Shown here: piece by piece, positions 1 to 5,201 of the stretch
How the letters are laid out: every line of letters begins with the position of its first letter
How positions within the stretch are numbered: the first letter of the stretch is position 1
Assembly (NCBI GenBank): GCA_020057805.1
Contig: JAGVFD010000201.1
Location: forward strand, 1-5,201
Length of the DNA: 5,201 nucleotides
Direction: 5' to 3'
Source: Sideroxydans sp.
Lineage (GTDB): Bacteria > Pseudomonadota > Gammaproteobacteria > Burkholderiales > Gallionellaceae
Made by a program: the position numbers and the translations under genes
The notes under the pieces: generated by a model
What the model saw: only the letters and a program-made list of their open reading frames with translations
What the model was told of the DNA's origin: nothing
Database searches by the model: none

Positions 1-721
1 ACAAGCAGGCATCGAAGAGCTGGGTGCGTATGTTGATTCACTCATCGTCGTTCCGAACTCCAAATTGATGGAAGTGTTGGGCGGCAAGACCACCTTGCCT
101 GAAGCGTTCAAAGCAGCGAATGGTGTGTTGCAAGGCGCGGTGGCAGGCATTGCTGAAGTCATCAATGTGCCAGGCATGGTCAACGTGGACTTCGCAGATA
201 TATGTACGTTGATGTCTGAAAATGGCATGGCGATGATGGGCTCGGCTTCTGCTCATGGCGAAGGTCGCGCACAACGCGCAGCTGAACAAGCGATTGCGAG
301 TCCCCTGCTGGAAGATTTGGATTTGTCTGGCGCACGTGGCGTGCTGGTGAATATCACGTCAAGCAGCAATCTCACTTTGGAAGAGCTGCACGAAGTAATG
401 AACTGCTTCCAGTTCGCCGCATCCGAAGCCACTGTCATCGTGGGATCTGTGTTTGATGAAGAGATGGGCGACGAGTTGCGCGTTACTATCGTTGCGACGG
501 GCTTGGGTGCGATTGCACGCAAGCAACAAGCCAAGCCAGTGTTAGTGCCTCAACAGCAACTGCGCACAGGTACGCACGATGCCCCTACCGTGGATTACAG
601 TGAGCTGGAAACAGCCACCTATTTCCGCAGTGGACGTCATCGCGAAACCGTAGAGGCGATGAAGCAATCTGGCGTGGATACCTTGGACATCCCATCTTTC
701 TTGCGCAAACAAGCAGACTGA
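1..721 (+). CDS. ftsZ: Cell division protein FtsZ, C-terminal 239 residues (5' end outside window)
   Basis: FtsZ is the tubulin-like GTPase that polymerises into the cytoplasmic Z ring and recruits the division machinery. The reading frame enters from the left edge (first full codon at 2) and ends at TGA 719-721; about 150 N-terminal residues, including the GGGTGTG nucleotide loop, lie outside. The visible part begins in the GTPase domain ([12 protein letters not shown]). It carries the catalytic T7 loop NVDFAD (fragment residues 61-66, nt 182-199), whose acidic residues complete the GTPase site of the neighbouring subunit. It continues through the activation domain ([20 protein letters not shown] and [14 protein letters not shown]). 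A fairly short variable linker (about 50 residues) leads to the conserved tail [11 protein letters not shown], the docking peptide known to bind FtsA, ZipA and MinC. The tail matches E. coli DIPAFLRKQAD with one change. No frame disruption is seen. Being followed by lpxC is the usual end of the dcw cluster. Identification is secure. Confidence 0.98.
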   Translation, partial: QAGIEELGAYVDSLIVVPNSKLMEVLGGKTTLPEAFKAANGVLQGAVAGIAEVINVPGMVNVDFADICTLMSENGMAMMGSASAHGEGRAQRAAEQAIASPLLEDLDLSGARGVLVNITSSSNLTLEELHEVMNCFQFAASEATVIVGSVFDEEMGDELRVTIVATGLGAIARKQQAKPVLVPQQQLRTGTHDAPTVDYSELETATYFRSGRHRETVEAMKQSGVDTLDIPSFLRKQAD

Positions 722-730
722 TAGTCACCT

Positions 731-765
731 CGCCCCCATACGGCTTAATTGAAGTTGTGGGGGCG
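731..765 (+). other. GC-rich inverted repeat between ftsZ and lpxC, possible attenuator
   Basis: CGCCCCCA (731-738) is the exact reverse complement of TGGGGGCG (758-765). A T-G wobble and an A-T pair extend the stem inward, leaving a loop of about 15 bases. It begins ten bases after the ftsZ stop codon. No T-run follows (the next bases are GCGGAGTTGC), so it is not a standard intrinsic terminator. It could stabilise the ftsZ mRNA 3' end, cause a pause, or act with Rho. The repeat is directly visible; any function is inference. Confidence 0.45.
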
Positions 766-785
766 GCGGAGTTGCGAGGGCAGCA

Positions 786-794
786 TGGTAAAAT
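786..794 (+). promoter_or_regulatory. Possible extended -10 promoter for lpxC
   Basis: TGG followed by TAAAAT gives a TGn extended -10 with five of six bases matching TATAAT. There is no good -35 at 16-18 bp upstream; the nearest TTG-like hexamer, TTGCGA at 772-777, is only 11 bp away. Extended -10 promoters can work without a -35. A transcript from here would start near 801, about 20 bases before the lpxC ATG and inside the palindrome at 800-813. E. coli lpxC also has promoters of its own, but this one rests only on motif match. Confidence 0.35.
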
Positions 795-799
795 TTTCA

Positions 800-813
800 C
801 CAATATATATTGG
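800..813. repeat. Perfect 14-bp palindrome CCAATATATATTGG before lpxC
   Basis: The sequence CCAATATATATTGG reads identically on both strands and ends 9 bases before the lpxC start codon. It lies where a transcript from the -10 candidate at 789-794 would begin. It could be an operator for a dimeric regulator. In RNA it could form a weak five-pair hairpin whose right arm takes in the start of the only Shine-Dalgarno-like bases (GGGTAG, 812-817). The palindrome is certain; a regulatory role is inferred. Confidence 0.5.
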
Positions 814-822
814 GTAGCTCAC

Positions 823-1734
823 ATGGTTAAGCAACGCACATTAAAGACAACCGTGCAGGTCACGGGCGTTGGATTGCATACGGGTGAGAAGGTTTATCTC
901 ACGTTGCATCCAGGCGCGATTGATAGCGGCATTGTGTTTCGCCGCGTTGATTTGGCACAGCCCGTTTCTATCAAAGCGGAAGCGCATGCTGTGCATGACA
1001 CGCGTTTGTCTACCTGCCTAGAAGCAGAAGGTGTGAAGGTTTCCACGGTGGAACACTTGATGTCCGCGCTGTCAGGTTTGGGTATTGATAACGCAATCGT
1101 GGACCTGACCAGCGCTGAATTACCCATCATGGACGGCAGTGCGGGTACGTTCATCTTTTTGCTACAGTCAGCGGGTATCGTCGAACAAGCAGCCGCCAAA
1201 AAATTCATCCGTGTTAAAAAAACGGTGGAGGTGAAGGAGGGGGATAAGTGGGTGCGCTTTGATCCGTTTAACGGCTACAAGTTGAACTTCACTATTAATT
1301 TCGCGCACCCCGTTTTTGCTAATACCAAACAGACTGTTTCGATTGATTTAGGCGAACATTCCTACATTAAAGAAGTGAGTCGCGCGCGCACGTTTGGTTT
1401 TATGCAGGACGTGGAAAATATGCGTGCACAGGGTTTGGCTTTGGGAGGCAATCTCGACAACGCCATCGTGATGGACGAGTATCGCGTCATTAACCCAGAT
1501 GGATTGCGTTTTGAGGATGAATTCGTCAAGCATAAGGTGCTGGATGCGATTGGCGATTTGTACCTGCTTGGGCATCCTGTTATTGGGGCGTTTTCTGGAT
1601 TCAAATCAGGTCACGCCTTGAATAACGCCTTGTGTCGTGCGCTCTTGGCAGATGAGTCGGCGTGGGAGTTTGTTACGTTTGATAAGTCAGAAGAGGCGCC
1701 TGATTTCTTGCGCTTGCAGATGCAAGCGGCCTAG
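823..1734 (+). CDS. lpxC: UDP-3-O-acyl-N-acetylglucosamine deacetylase LpxC
   Basis: LpxC is the cytosolic zinc enzyme that removes the acetyl group from UDP-3-O-acyl-GlcNAc, the committed step of lipid A synthesis. The product has 303 residues (E. coli 305). It starts MVKQRTLK, the family's usual N-terminus, which is why ATG 823 is preferred over an in-frame GTG at 757. Zinc ligands align as H78 (in [10 protein letters not shown]), H237 and D241 (HKVLD). The general base E77, D245 and H264 (in SGHALNN) are also present, as is T190 (SRARTFGF, equivalent to E. coli T191). Each is offset by one from E. coli numbering. IMDGSAGTF (residues 102-110) is another family signature. All catalytic residues are intact, so the enzyme should be active. 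The tail ends in LQMQAA; in E. coli the C-terminal tail is the FtsH degradation signal, and whether this shorter nonpolar tail serves that purpose is unknown. The ribosome site is weak (GGGTAG, 812-817). It lies 101 bp after ftsZ and probably shares a transcript with the small gene downstream. Confidence 0.98.
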   Translation: MVKQRTLKTTVQVTGVGLHTGEKVYLTLHPGAIDSGIVFRRVDLAQPVSIKAEAHAVHDTRLSTCLEAEGVKVSTVEHLMSALSGLGIDNAIVDLTSAELPIMDGSAGTFIFLLQSAGIVEQAAAKKFIRVKKTVEVKEGDKWVRFDPFNGYKLNFTINFAHPVFANTKQTVSIDLGEHSYIKEVSRARTFGFMQDVENMRAQGLALGGNLDNAIVMDEYRVINPDGLRFEDEFVKHKVLDAIGDLYLLGHPVIGAFSGFKSGHALNNALCRALLADESAWEFVTFDKSEEAPDFLRLQMQAA

Positions 1735-1743
1735 GGGAAGCGC

Positions 1744-1941
1744 ATGCTGATACGCCTAGCTTTCATAATTTCAGCTTTGCTGGTGGTCATTTCATACGGC
1801 GCTTTCATTTTTACGCGAGACGCCAAATACGCGCGCTTTGCGTGGCAGGTGGTGCGCTTTATTGTGTTTGCGGGCCTGTTGTTTGGCGCGCTGTATCTGT
1901 TTGAGCGTTATGGCCTCATTGCTTGGCGGGTCATGGTTTAG
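1744..1941 (+). CDS. Small two-helix membrane protein of unknown function
   Basis: This 65-residue protein starts at ATG 1744, preceded by a modest ribosome site (GGGGAAG, 1734-1740) only 3 bases away, and ends with TAG at 1939-1941. It has two hydrophobic stretches, about residues 5-24 (LAFIISALLVVISYGAFIF) and 38-57 (RFIVFAGLLFGALYLFERY). A polar, basic loop (TRDAKYARFAWQVV) joins them. The charged loop between two helices suggests an inner-membrane hairpin with the loop in the cytoplasm, but the topology is inferred. I do not recognise a family. It begins 9 bases after the lpxC stop, so it is probably co-transcribed with lpxC, and its last 11 bases overlap the end of the convergent DUF721 gene. 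It is also in the same reading frame as lpxC, separated by one TAG and three sense codons. The strongly hydrophobic, patterned composition supports a real gene; its role is unknown. Confidence 0.75.
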   Translation: MLIRLAFIISALLVVISYGAFIFTRDAKYARFAWQVVRFIVFAGLLFGALYLFERYGLIAWRVMV

Positions 1942-2359
1942 TGCGGTGTTGCGCCAGTCGCTCTAGCGCACTTTTCAGCGGGCTGTTTTCAAGGCTTTGC
2001 GCCAGCGCTTCCACTTCCTTTTTTCCTTGTTCTCCTAACATTCTTAGGCGCGGCTTGTTAGCGCTGGGCAGAATGCGTACTTGCACCTTAATTTGAATTC
2101 CAGTAACCTCGCATCCCCTTGTAATAAATGAAGAAATTAATTCATCTTCCATTTGACGTAGTTTTGCCGCCACCGCACCGTTGTCGGCAGCAATGATGAG
2201 CGTCTGTCCTTTTCGTTGAATGACGCGACTTGACTGGGCTAGGGAGGCGGGGGCAATTAGCTGATATTGGCGTTGCAATGCAGCAATCTCACCGATGCGC
2301 TGTGAGAGTTGCCGCAAGTTCAAATTGCTATTAAAAAATGCCTTGAGGCGCTGTGTCAT
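1931..2359 (-). CDS. dciA: DUF721 / DciA-family protein (helicase-loading factor)
   Basis: The product has 142 residues, reading MTQRLKAFFNSNLNL...HRTKP. The DUF721 pattern is visible. An N-terminal helical part (about 14-42, LRQLSQRIGEIAALQRQYQL) precedes the compact alpha/beta core (about 43-97). The core contains SSRVIQRKGQTLIIAADNGAVAAKLRQM, resembling the family's usual run 'V..l.dg.L.v...s.a.a..LR'. A basic, probably flexible C-terminal tail follows. The family is known as DciA, which binds the replicative helicase DnaB and promotes its loading in bacteria lacking DnaC/DnaI-type loaders. In gammaproteobacteria a DUF721 gene also lies between lpxC and secA. The gene runs against its neighbours: its 3' end overlaps the small membrane gene by 11 bases, and its start faces the M23 gene. 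No Shine-Dalgarno is visible before the ATG (upstream bases CCACACACCTT), so translation may use a short unstructured leader. The family call is good; function is inferred from family membership. Confidence 0.85.
   Translation of the reverse strand: MTQRLKAFFNSNLNLRQLSQRIGEIAALQRQYQLIAPASLAQSSRVIQRKGQTLIIAADNGAVAAKLRQMEDELISSFITRGCEVTGIQIKVQVRILPSANKPRLRMLGEQGKKEVEALAQSLENSPLKSALERLAQHRTKP
1940..1975 (+). terminator. Weak candidate terminator of the ftsZ-lpxC side, inside the dciA 3' end
   Basis: AGTGCG (1940-1945) pairs with CGCACT (1967-1972), and the last T begins a short TTTT tract (1972-1975). An alternative inner pairing is TGCGC (1950-1954) with GCGCA (1966-1970). The loop is large and the T tract short, so this is weak. 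It sits directly at the small membrane gene's stop codon, where the plus-strand transcript would need to end to avoid running antisense through dciA. The repeat is visible; terminator activity is a guess. Confidence 0.25.
2326..2334 (+). promoter_or_regulatory. Possible extended -10 promoter for the M23 gene, inside dciA
   Basis: TGC followed by TATTAA forms an extended -10 with four of six consensus bases. TTGCCG (2309-2314) lies upstream at a short 14-bp spacing. A start near 2341 would give a leader of about 50 bases before GTG 2392. Only 32 bp separate the two divergent start codons, so a plus-strand promoter has to overlap the dciA coding region. This is the best candidate I see there, but it rests on motif match only. 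Confidence 0.3.
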
Positions 2360-2377
2360 AAGGTGTGTGGAATCACG

Positions 2378-2384
2378 AAAGGAG
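2378..2384 (+). promoter_or_regulatory. Ribosome binding site deciding the M23 start
   Basis: AAAGGAG is a strong Shine-Dalgarno. It ends one base before ATG 2386, too close for normal initiation, but 7 bases before GTG 2392, which is ideal. This favours GTG 2392 as the start of the M23 protein, with ATG 2386 (two residues longer) as the alternative. The GTG at 2365 lies upstream of the ribosome site and is unlikely. Confidence 0.7.
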
Positions 2385-2413
2385 TATGAACGTGAATATT
2401 ATTCTAGTTTCAA
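2383..2413 (-). promoter_or_regulatory. Possible dciA promoter, overlapping the M23 gene start
   Basis: Read on the minus strand, TTGAAA (2413-2408) resembles a -35 and CATACT (2388-2383) a weak -10, with a long spacing of 19 bp. A start near 2376 would leave a leader of about 17 bases with no Shine-Dalgarno before the dciA ATG. The spacing and -10 are both poor, so confidence is low. If real, it lies across the ribosome site and start codon of the opposing M23 gene. Confidence 0.2.
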
Positions 2414-3312
2414 ATCGATTTGCTAAGGCGCGCAGTGTAACGCTGACGGGCACCCATGTAATGGCCGCCGCAGTGATGGCGCTGGGTTTATTTTTGGCGG
2501 CAGTGTTGACAGTGCAGTATGCCATTGTGCGCTTTCAGCCGGGCGTGGTGAGTGATGAGTTGCGTGGTTGGTTGGCTAGCGCGCAAGCCGCCGAACAGCA
2601 GAAACAACAAGCTTATTTGCATAAAAGTTTGGACGCGATGGCGATGCGTTTGGGACAAATGCAGGCACAGTTGCAACGTTTGGATGGCTTGGGCGCACGT
2701 CTGGCCAAGATGACGGGGATGAAGCCACAAGAATTTTCTTTTGGGCAATCCCCTGCGCAAGGTGGGCCGTTTATCCCGGCAATGCCGCAAGAAGTGACGT
2801 TTTCACTGATGGATAAGCAGATGGCGGAATTAACCGAGCTATTAAAAGATCGCGGCGACAAATTGGTTGCACTGGAAACATTGCTACAACAGGATCGCTT
2901 GGATAAAAAGATGTTGCCATCAGTTGCGCCCGTCACCTCCGCTTGGTATGCCTCAAATTTTGGTTGGCGCATTGACCCCTTTACCGGGCAAAGTGCGATG
3001 CATGAAGGCGTGGACTATATGGTGCCCGAAGGTACGCCAATTTATGCCTCTGCTGGTGGCGTGGTGGTGTACGCAGAGACCCACCCCCAATATGGTAATA
3101 TGGTTGAAATTGACCATGGCAACGAAGTGATTACGCGTTATGCGCACGCTTCAAAATTGTTGGTCAAAGTAGGTGATGTGGTTCGACGCGGACATGAGGT
3201 TGCAAAAGTAGGCAGTACAGGGCGTTCAACAGGCAATCACCTGCATTTTGAAGTGAGATATAAAGGCTCCGCGCAGAATCCGGTTCGCTTCCTGCAAAAC
3301 GCAGCCAGCTAA
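2392..3312 (+). CDS. Membrane-anchored M23 (LytM-type) peptidoglycan endopeptidase
   Basis: This 306-residue protein belongs to a family of zinc endopeptidases that cut peptide cross-links in peptidoglycan. A basic cytoplasmic N-terminus (about 1-20, NRFAKAR) is followed by one transmembrane helix (about 21-48, MAAAVMALGLFLAAVLTVQYAIV), so the rest should be periplasmic. Residues about 60-107 are rich in Q, A, L and R and look like a coiled coil. A Gly/Pro-rich stretch and a second helical stretch (about 140-172) follow. The C-terminal LytM domain (about 184-303) has the full zinc and catalytic set: H204 and D208 (HEGVD), H252 (RYAHAS), H283 and H285 (HLHFE). It should therefore be enzymatically active, unlike degenerate EnvC/NlpD activators. 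GTG 2392 is chosen for its ideally spaced AAAGGAG; ATG 2386 would add two residues. A strong terminator follows, so this appears to be a single-gene unit, divergent from dciA. An M23 gene just before secA is also known in Pseudomonas. Its exact cell-wall substrate and partners cannot be told from sequence. Confidence 0.93.
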   Translation: MNIILVSNRFAKARSVTLTGTHVMAAAVMALGLFLAAVLTVQYAIVRFQPGVVSDELRGWLASAQAAEQQKQQAYLHKSLDAMAMRLGQMQAQLQRLDGLGARLAKMTGMKPQEFSFGQSPAQGGPFIPAMPQEVTFSLMDKQMAELTELLKDRGDKLVALETLLQQDRLDKKMLPSVAPVTSAWYASNFGWRIDPFTGQSAMHEGVDYMVPEGTPIYASAGGVVVYAETHPQYGNMVEIDHGNEVITRYAHASKLLVKVGDVVRRGHEVAKVGSTGRSTGNHLHFEVRYKGSAQNPVRFLQNAAS

Positions 3313-3332
3313 TACGTTCCATTTTGAAGCGG

Positions 3333-3361
3333 GGGTGAGGTGCAAGCCTCACCCTTTTTTT
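3333..3361 (+). terminator. Strong intrinsic terminator after the M23 gene
   Basis: GGGTGAGG (3333-3340) pairs perfectly with CCTCACCC (3347-3354) around the 6-base loop TGCAAG, and seven T residues follow (3355-3361). This is a textbook Rho-independent terminator, starting 20 bases after the M23 stop codon. It separates the peptidase transcript from secA, whose ATG is 35 bases further on. Confidence 0.92.
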
Positions 3362-3396
3362 ATTTGTTTGTAACCGACTTATCAGAAAATAACAGC

Positions 3397-5201
3397 ATGA
3401 TCTCCAATTTGTTGAAATCCCTCTTCGGTAGCCGTAACGATCGCTTACTCAAACAATACCGTCAAACAGTGCTCAAAGTTAACGCACTGGAGGCGAGCAT
3501 GGCCGCCTTGTCCGATGATGAGCTGCGCGCCAAAACCGCAGAATTTAAGCAACGCGTGCAACAAGGCGAAACGCTAGATGCTTTGTTGCCAGAAGCGTTT
3601 GCAGTGGTGCGTGAAGGCGGCAAACGTGCCCTGCAAATGCGTCATTTTGATGTGCAGCTGATTGGCGGAATGGTGCTGCATTACGGCAAGATCGCCGAGA
3701 TGCGCACGGGGGAAGGTAAAACCTTGATGGCAACTTTGCCTGCCTACCTGAATGCCTTGTCTGGTAAGGGCGTGCATGTGGTGACGGTGAATGACTATTT
3801 GGCCGCACGGGATGCGGAGTGGATGGGGCGCTTGTATCGATTCCTCGGTCTCTCGGTGGGCGTTATTTTGACCAGCATGGATCATGCAGCAAAACAAACG
3901 GCGTACGGTTCGGACATCACCTACGGTACGAATAACGAATTTGGATTCGACTATTTGCGCGACAACATGGCTGCTCACGCCAATGAGCGCTTTCAACGCG
4001 GATTAAATTTTGCCATCGTGGATGAAGTGGATTCCATCCTGATTGATGAGGCGCGTACGCCGCTCATCATTTCAGGGCAGGCTGAAGATAATTTGGATAT
4101 CTATACGCAGATGAACAAGCTGGCGCCCAACTTGGTGAAGCAGGCGGATGAAACTGCATCGGGTGATTATCATGTGGATGAGAAAAATCATCAGATATTG
4201 TTGAGCGAAATAGGCCATGAACATGCCGAGCAGTTGTTGGAGCAAGCCGGTCTATTACCTGCTGGCGGCAGCGTGTATGACCCCGCCAACATCACGCTGA
4301 TTCACCATTTGTACGCGGCTTTGCGTGCGCACAATCTGTTTCATCTGGATCAGCACTATGTGGTGCAGAACAATGAAGTGGTGATTGTGGATGAATTCAC
4401 CGGGCGCTTGATGGCGGGGCGTCGTTGGTCGGATGGTCTGCATCAGGCGGTGGAAGCGAAAGAAGGTGTGGTGATTCAGAAAGAGAATCAAACATTGGCG
4501 TCGATTACCTTTCAAAATTATTTCCGTATGTATAACCGCTTGTCTGGCATGACGGGTACAGCGGATACCGAAGCGTTCGAGTTTCAATCTATTTACACGC
4601 TGGAAACCGTAATCGTTCCGCCACATCGTCCTACGGTGCGCAAAGATATGATGGACAAGGTGTTCTTAAGCGCAGCGGAAAAATACACCGCTGTGATTGC
4701 GGACGTGCGTGATTGCTATGAGCGCGGCCAGCCAGTGTTGGTGGGCACGACTTCAATTGAAACGTCTGAATTGCTGTCCAGCTTATTGGAAAAAGCCAAG
4801 TTGCCGCATCAAGTGTTGAACGCCAAGCAACATGCGCGGGAAGCCGAAATTGTGGCGCAGGCAGGTAGCCCCAAGATGATTACGATTGCCACCAACATGG
4901 CGGGGCGCGGCACGGATATTGTGTTGGGCGGTAACGTGGAGAAGCCCATCGAGTTGGTGCGCATGGACGAGAGTATGGATGCGGCGGCTCGTGAGCAGCG
5001 TGTGGCACAGTTGAGAGCGGAATGGCAGCCCATTCACGAGCAGGTGGTGGCCAGCGGCGGCTTGCATATTATTGGTACCGAGCGCCATGAATCTCGGCGT
5101 GTGGACAATCAATTGCGAGGCCGTTCGGGACGTCAAGGCGACCCTGGTTCCAGCCGTTTTTACTTGTCGTTAGAAGACCCGCTGTTACGCATTTTTGCAT
5201 C
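3397..5201 (+). CDS. secA: Preprotein translocase ATPase SecA, N-terminal 601 residues (3' end outside window)
   Basis: SecA is the ATPase that pushes unfolded preproteins through SecYEG. The frame is open from ATG 3397 to the right edge: 601 full codons of about 900 plus two bases. The product starts [16 protein letters not shown], typical of the family. Nucleotide-binding domain 1 has Walker A MRTGEGKT (102-109) and Walker [22 protein letters not shown] from 207, with D209 as in E. coli. The preprotein-binding insertion follows at about 222-375, ending near the two-stranded strap [17 protein letters not shown]2 carries GTTSIETSE (450-458), [11 protein letters not shown] (498-508) and the arginine-finger motif [11 protein letters not shown] (572-582). 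Numbering matches E. coli almost residue for residue, and no key residue is missing. The scaffold, helical wing and zinc-binding C-terminus are not in the window. Only a weak ribosome site precedes the ATG (CAGAAAAT, 3383-3390), and no clear promoter is seen in the 35 bases after the upstream terminator. No secM-like gene lies upstream. Confidence 0.98.
   Translation, partial: MISNLLKSLFGSRNDRLLKQYRQTVLKVNALEASMAALSDDELRAKTAEFKQRVQQGETLDALLPEAFAVVREGGKRALQMRHFDVQLIGGMVLHYGKIAEMRTGEGKTLMATLPAYLNALSGKGVHVVTVNDYLAARDAEWMGRLYRFLGLSVGVILTSMDHAAKQTAYGSDITYGTNNEFGFDYLRDNMAAHANERFQRGLNFAIVDEVDSILIDEARTPLIISGQAEDNLDIYTQMNKLAPNLVKQADETASGDYHVDEKNHQILLSEIGHEHAEQLLEQAGLLPAGGSVYDPANITLIHHLYAALRAHNLFHLDQHYVVQNNEVVIVDEFTGRLMAGRRWSDGLHQAVEAKEGVVIQKENQTLASITFQNYFRMYNRLSGMTGTADTEAFEFQSIYTLETVIVPPHRPTVRKDMMDKVFLSAAEKYTAVIADVRDCYERGQPVLVGTTSIETSELLSSLLEKAKLPHQVLNAKQHAREAEIVAQAGSPKMITIATNMAGRGTDIVLGGNVEKPIELVRMDESMDAAAREQRVAQLRAEWQPIHEQVVASGGLHIIGTERHESRRVDNQLRGRSGRQGDPGSSRFYLSLEDPLLRIFA

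Noticed and set aside
757..822. GTG-initiated N-terminal extension of lpxC by 22 residues
   Set aside because: The added residues ([11 protein letters not shown]...) are not part of LpxC, whose family start is MxKQRTLK at 823. The extension also overlaps the GC hairpin and has no ribosome site.
1198..1222. A-runs of 6 and 7 in lpxC as possible programmed frameshift sites
   Set aside because: The phase does not give an X XXY YYZ slippery heptamer, no downstream structure is evident, and the LpxC frame continues with all catalytic residues. They could be error-prone for sequencing, but no shift is seen.
2128..2149. A/T-rich inverted repeat (ATGAA...TTCAT) inside dciA
   Set aside because: It has only five pairs in A/T-rich coding DNA and lies far from any gene boundary, so it is expected by chance.
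2365..2391. Longer M23 protein starting at GTG 2365
   Set aside because: It would place the strong AAAGGAG inside the coding region and add residues with no recognisable homology. Downstream starts are better supported.
2867..3130. Plus-strand open frame of 87 codons inside the M23 gene
   Set aside because: It is an alternative frame of the conserved LytM domain, with unusual W, P and C content and no recognisable motif.
2392..3312. M23 protein as a SecM-like arrest protein
   Set aside because: Its C-terminus (VRFLQNAAS) lacks the SecM arrest pattern ending in GIRAGP, and a strong terminator separates it from secA, so no translational coupling can be claimed.
3574..5136. Several long open frames on the minus strand opposite secA, up to 140 codons
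   Set aside because: They lie fully within secA, whose protein is conserved throughout. They are rich in H, R, T and Q as expected of antisense shadows, and show no domain or ribosome site.
1..5201. CRISPR arrays, insertion sequences, tRNA or rRNA genes, prophage or defence genes
   Set aside because: No direct repeat array, transposase, tRNA-like fold or foreign-looking gene was seen. The window is packed with conserved housekeeping genes.

Overview
The window holds the 3' end of a division and cell-wall (dcw) cluster running into secA, in the order ftsZ (partial) > lpxC > small two-helix membrane protein < dciA-type DUF721 gene, then M23/LytM peptidase > secA (partial). The source looks like a Gram-negative proteobacterium, because lpxC means lipid A synthesis. 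It is most likely a betaproteobacterium: the FtsZ tail ends in [11 protein letters not shown]...[11 protein letters not shown], base composition looks near 50 % GC by eye, and ftsZ-lpxC-DUF721-M23-secA is an order I recall from Beta- and Gammaproteobacteria. The genus cannot be fixed from this piece. A moderately GC-balanced Nitrosomonadales-like lineage is a guess.

Layout. Positions 1-721 are the C-terminal 239 codons of ftsZ. A 101-bp gap follows. It holds a GC-rich inverted repeat, a possible extended -10 promoter and a perfect 14-bp A/T-rich palindrome just before lpxC (823-1734). Nine bases after the lpxC stop, in the same reading frame, begins a 65-codon two-helix membrane protein (1744-1941). 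Its last 11 bases overlap the 3' end of a convergent DUF721/DciA gene (1931-2359, minus strand). That gene starts back to back with a membrane-anchored M23 peptidase gene (2392-3312, plus strand), with 32 bp between the chosen start codons. A strong intrinsic terminator (3333-3361) closes the peptidase unit. secA begins at 3397 and runs off the right edge after 601 codons. There is no gene-free stretch above about 100 bp.

How the genes fit together. FtsZ builds the division ring, LpxC commits precursor to lipid A for the outer membrane, and the M23 protein probably trims or regulates peptidoglycan in the periplasm. SecA drives export of envelope proteins, and DciA helps load the replicative helicase. 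The region is conserved housekeeping DNA: every recognised protein keeps its key catalytic or binding residues, and I see no mobile element, CRISPR array or RNA gene. The points that merit a second look are regulatory or architectural: the lpxC leader, the in-frame lpxC/TAG/membrane-protein arrangement, the crowded dciA-M23 divergent region, and secA isolated by a terminator with a peptidase where E. coli has secM. I did not find a convincing undescribed system.
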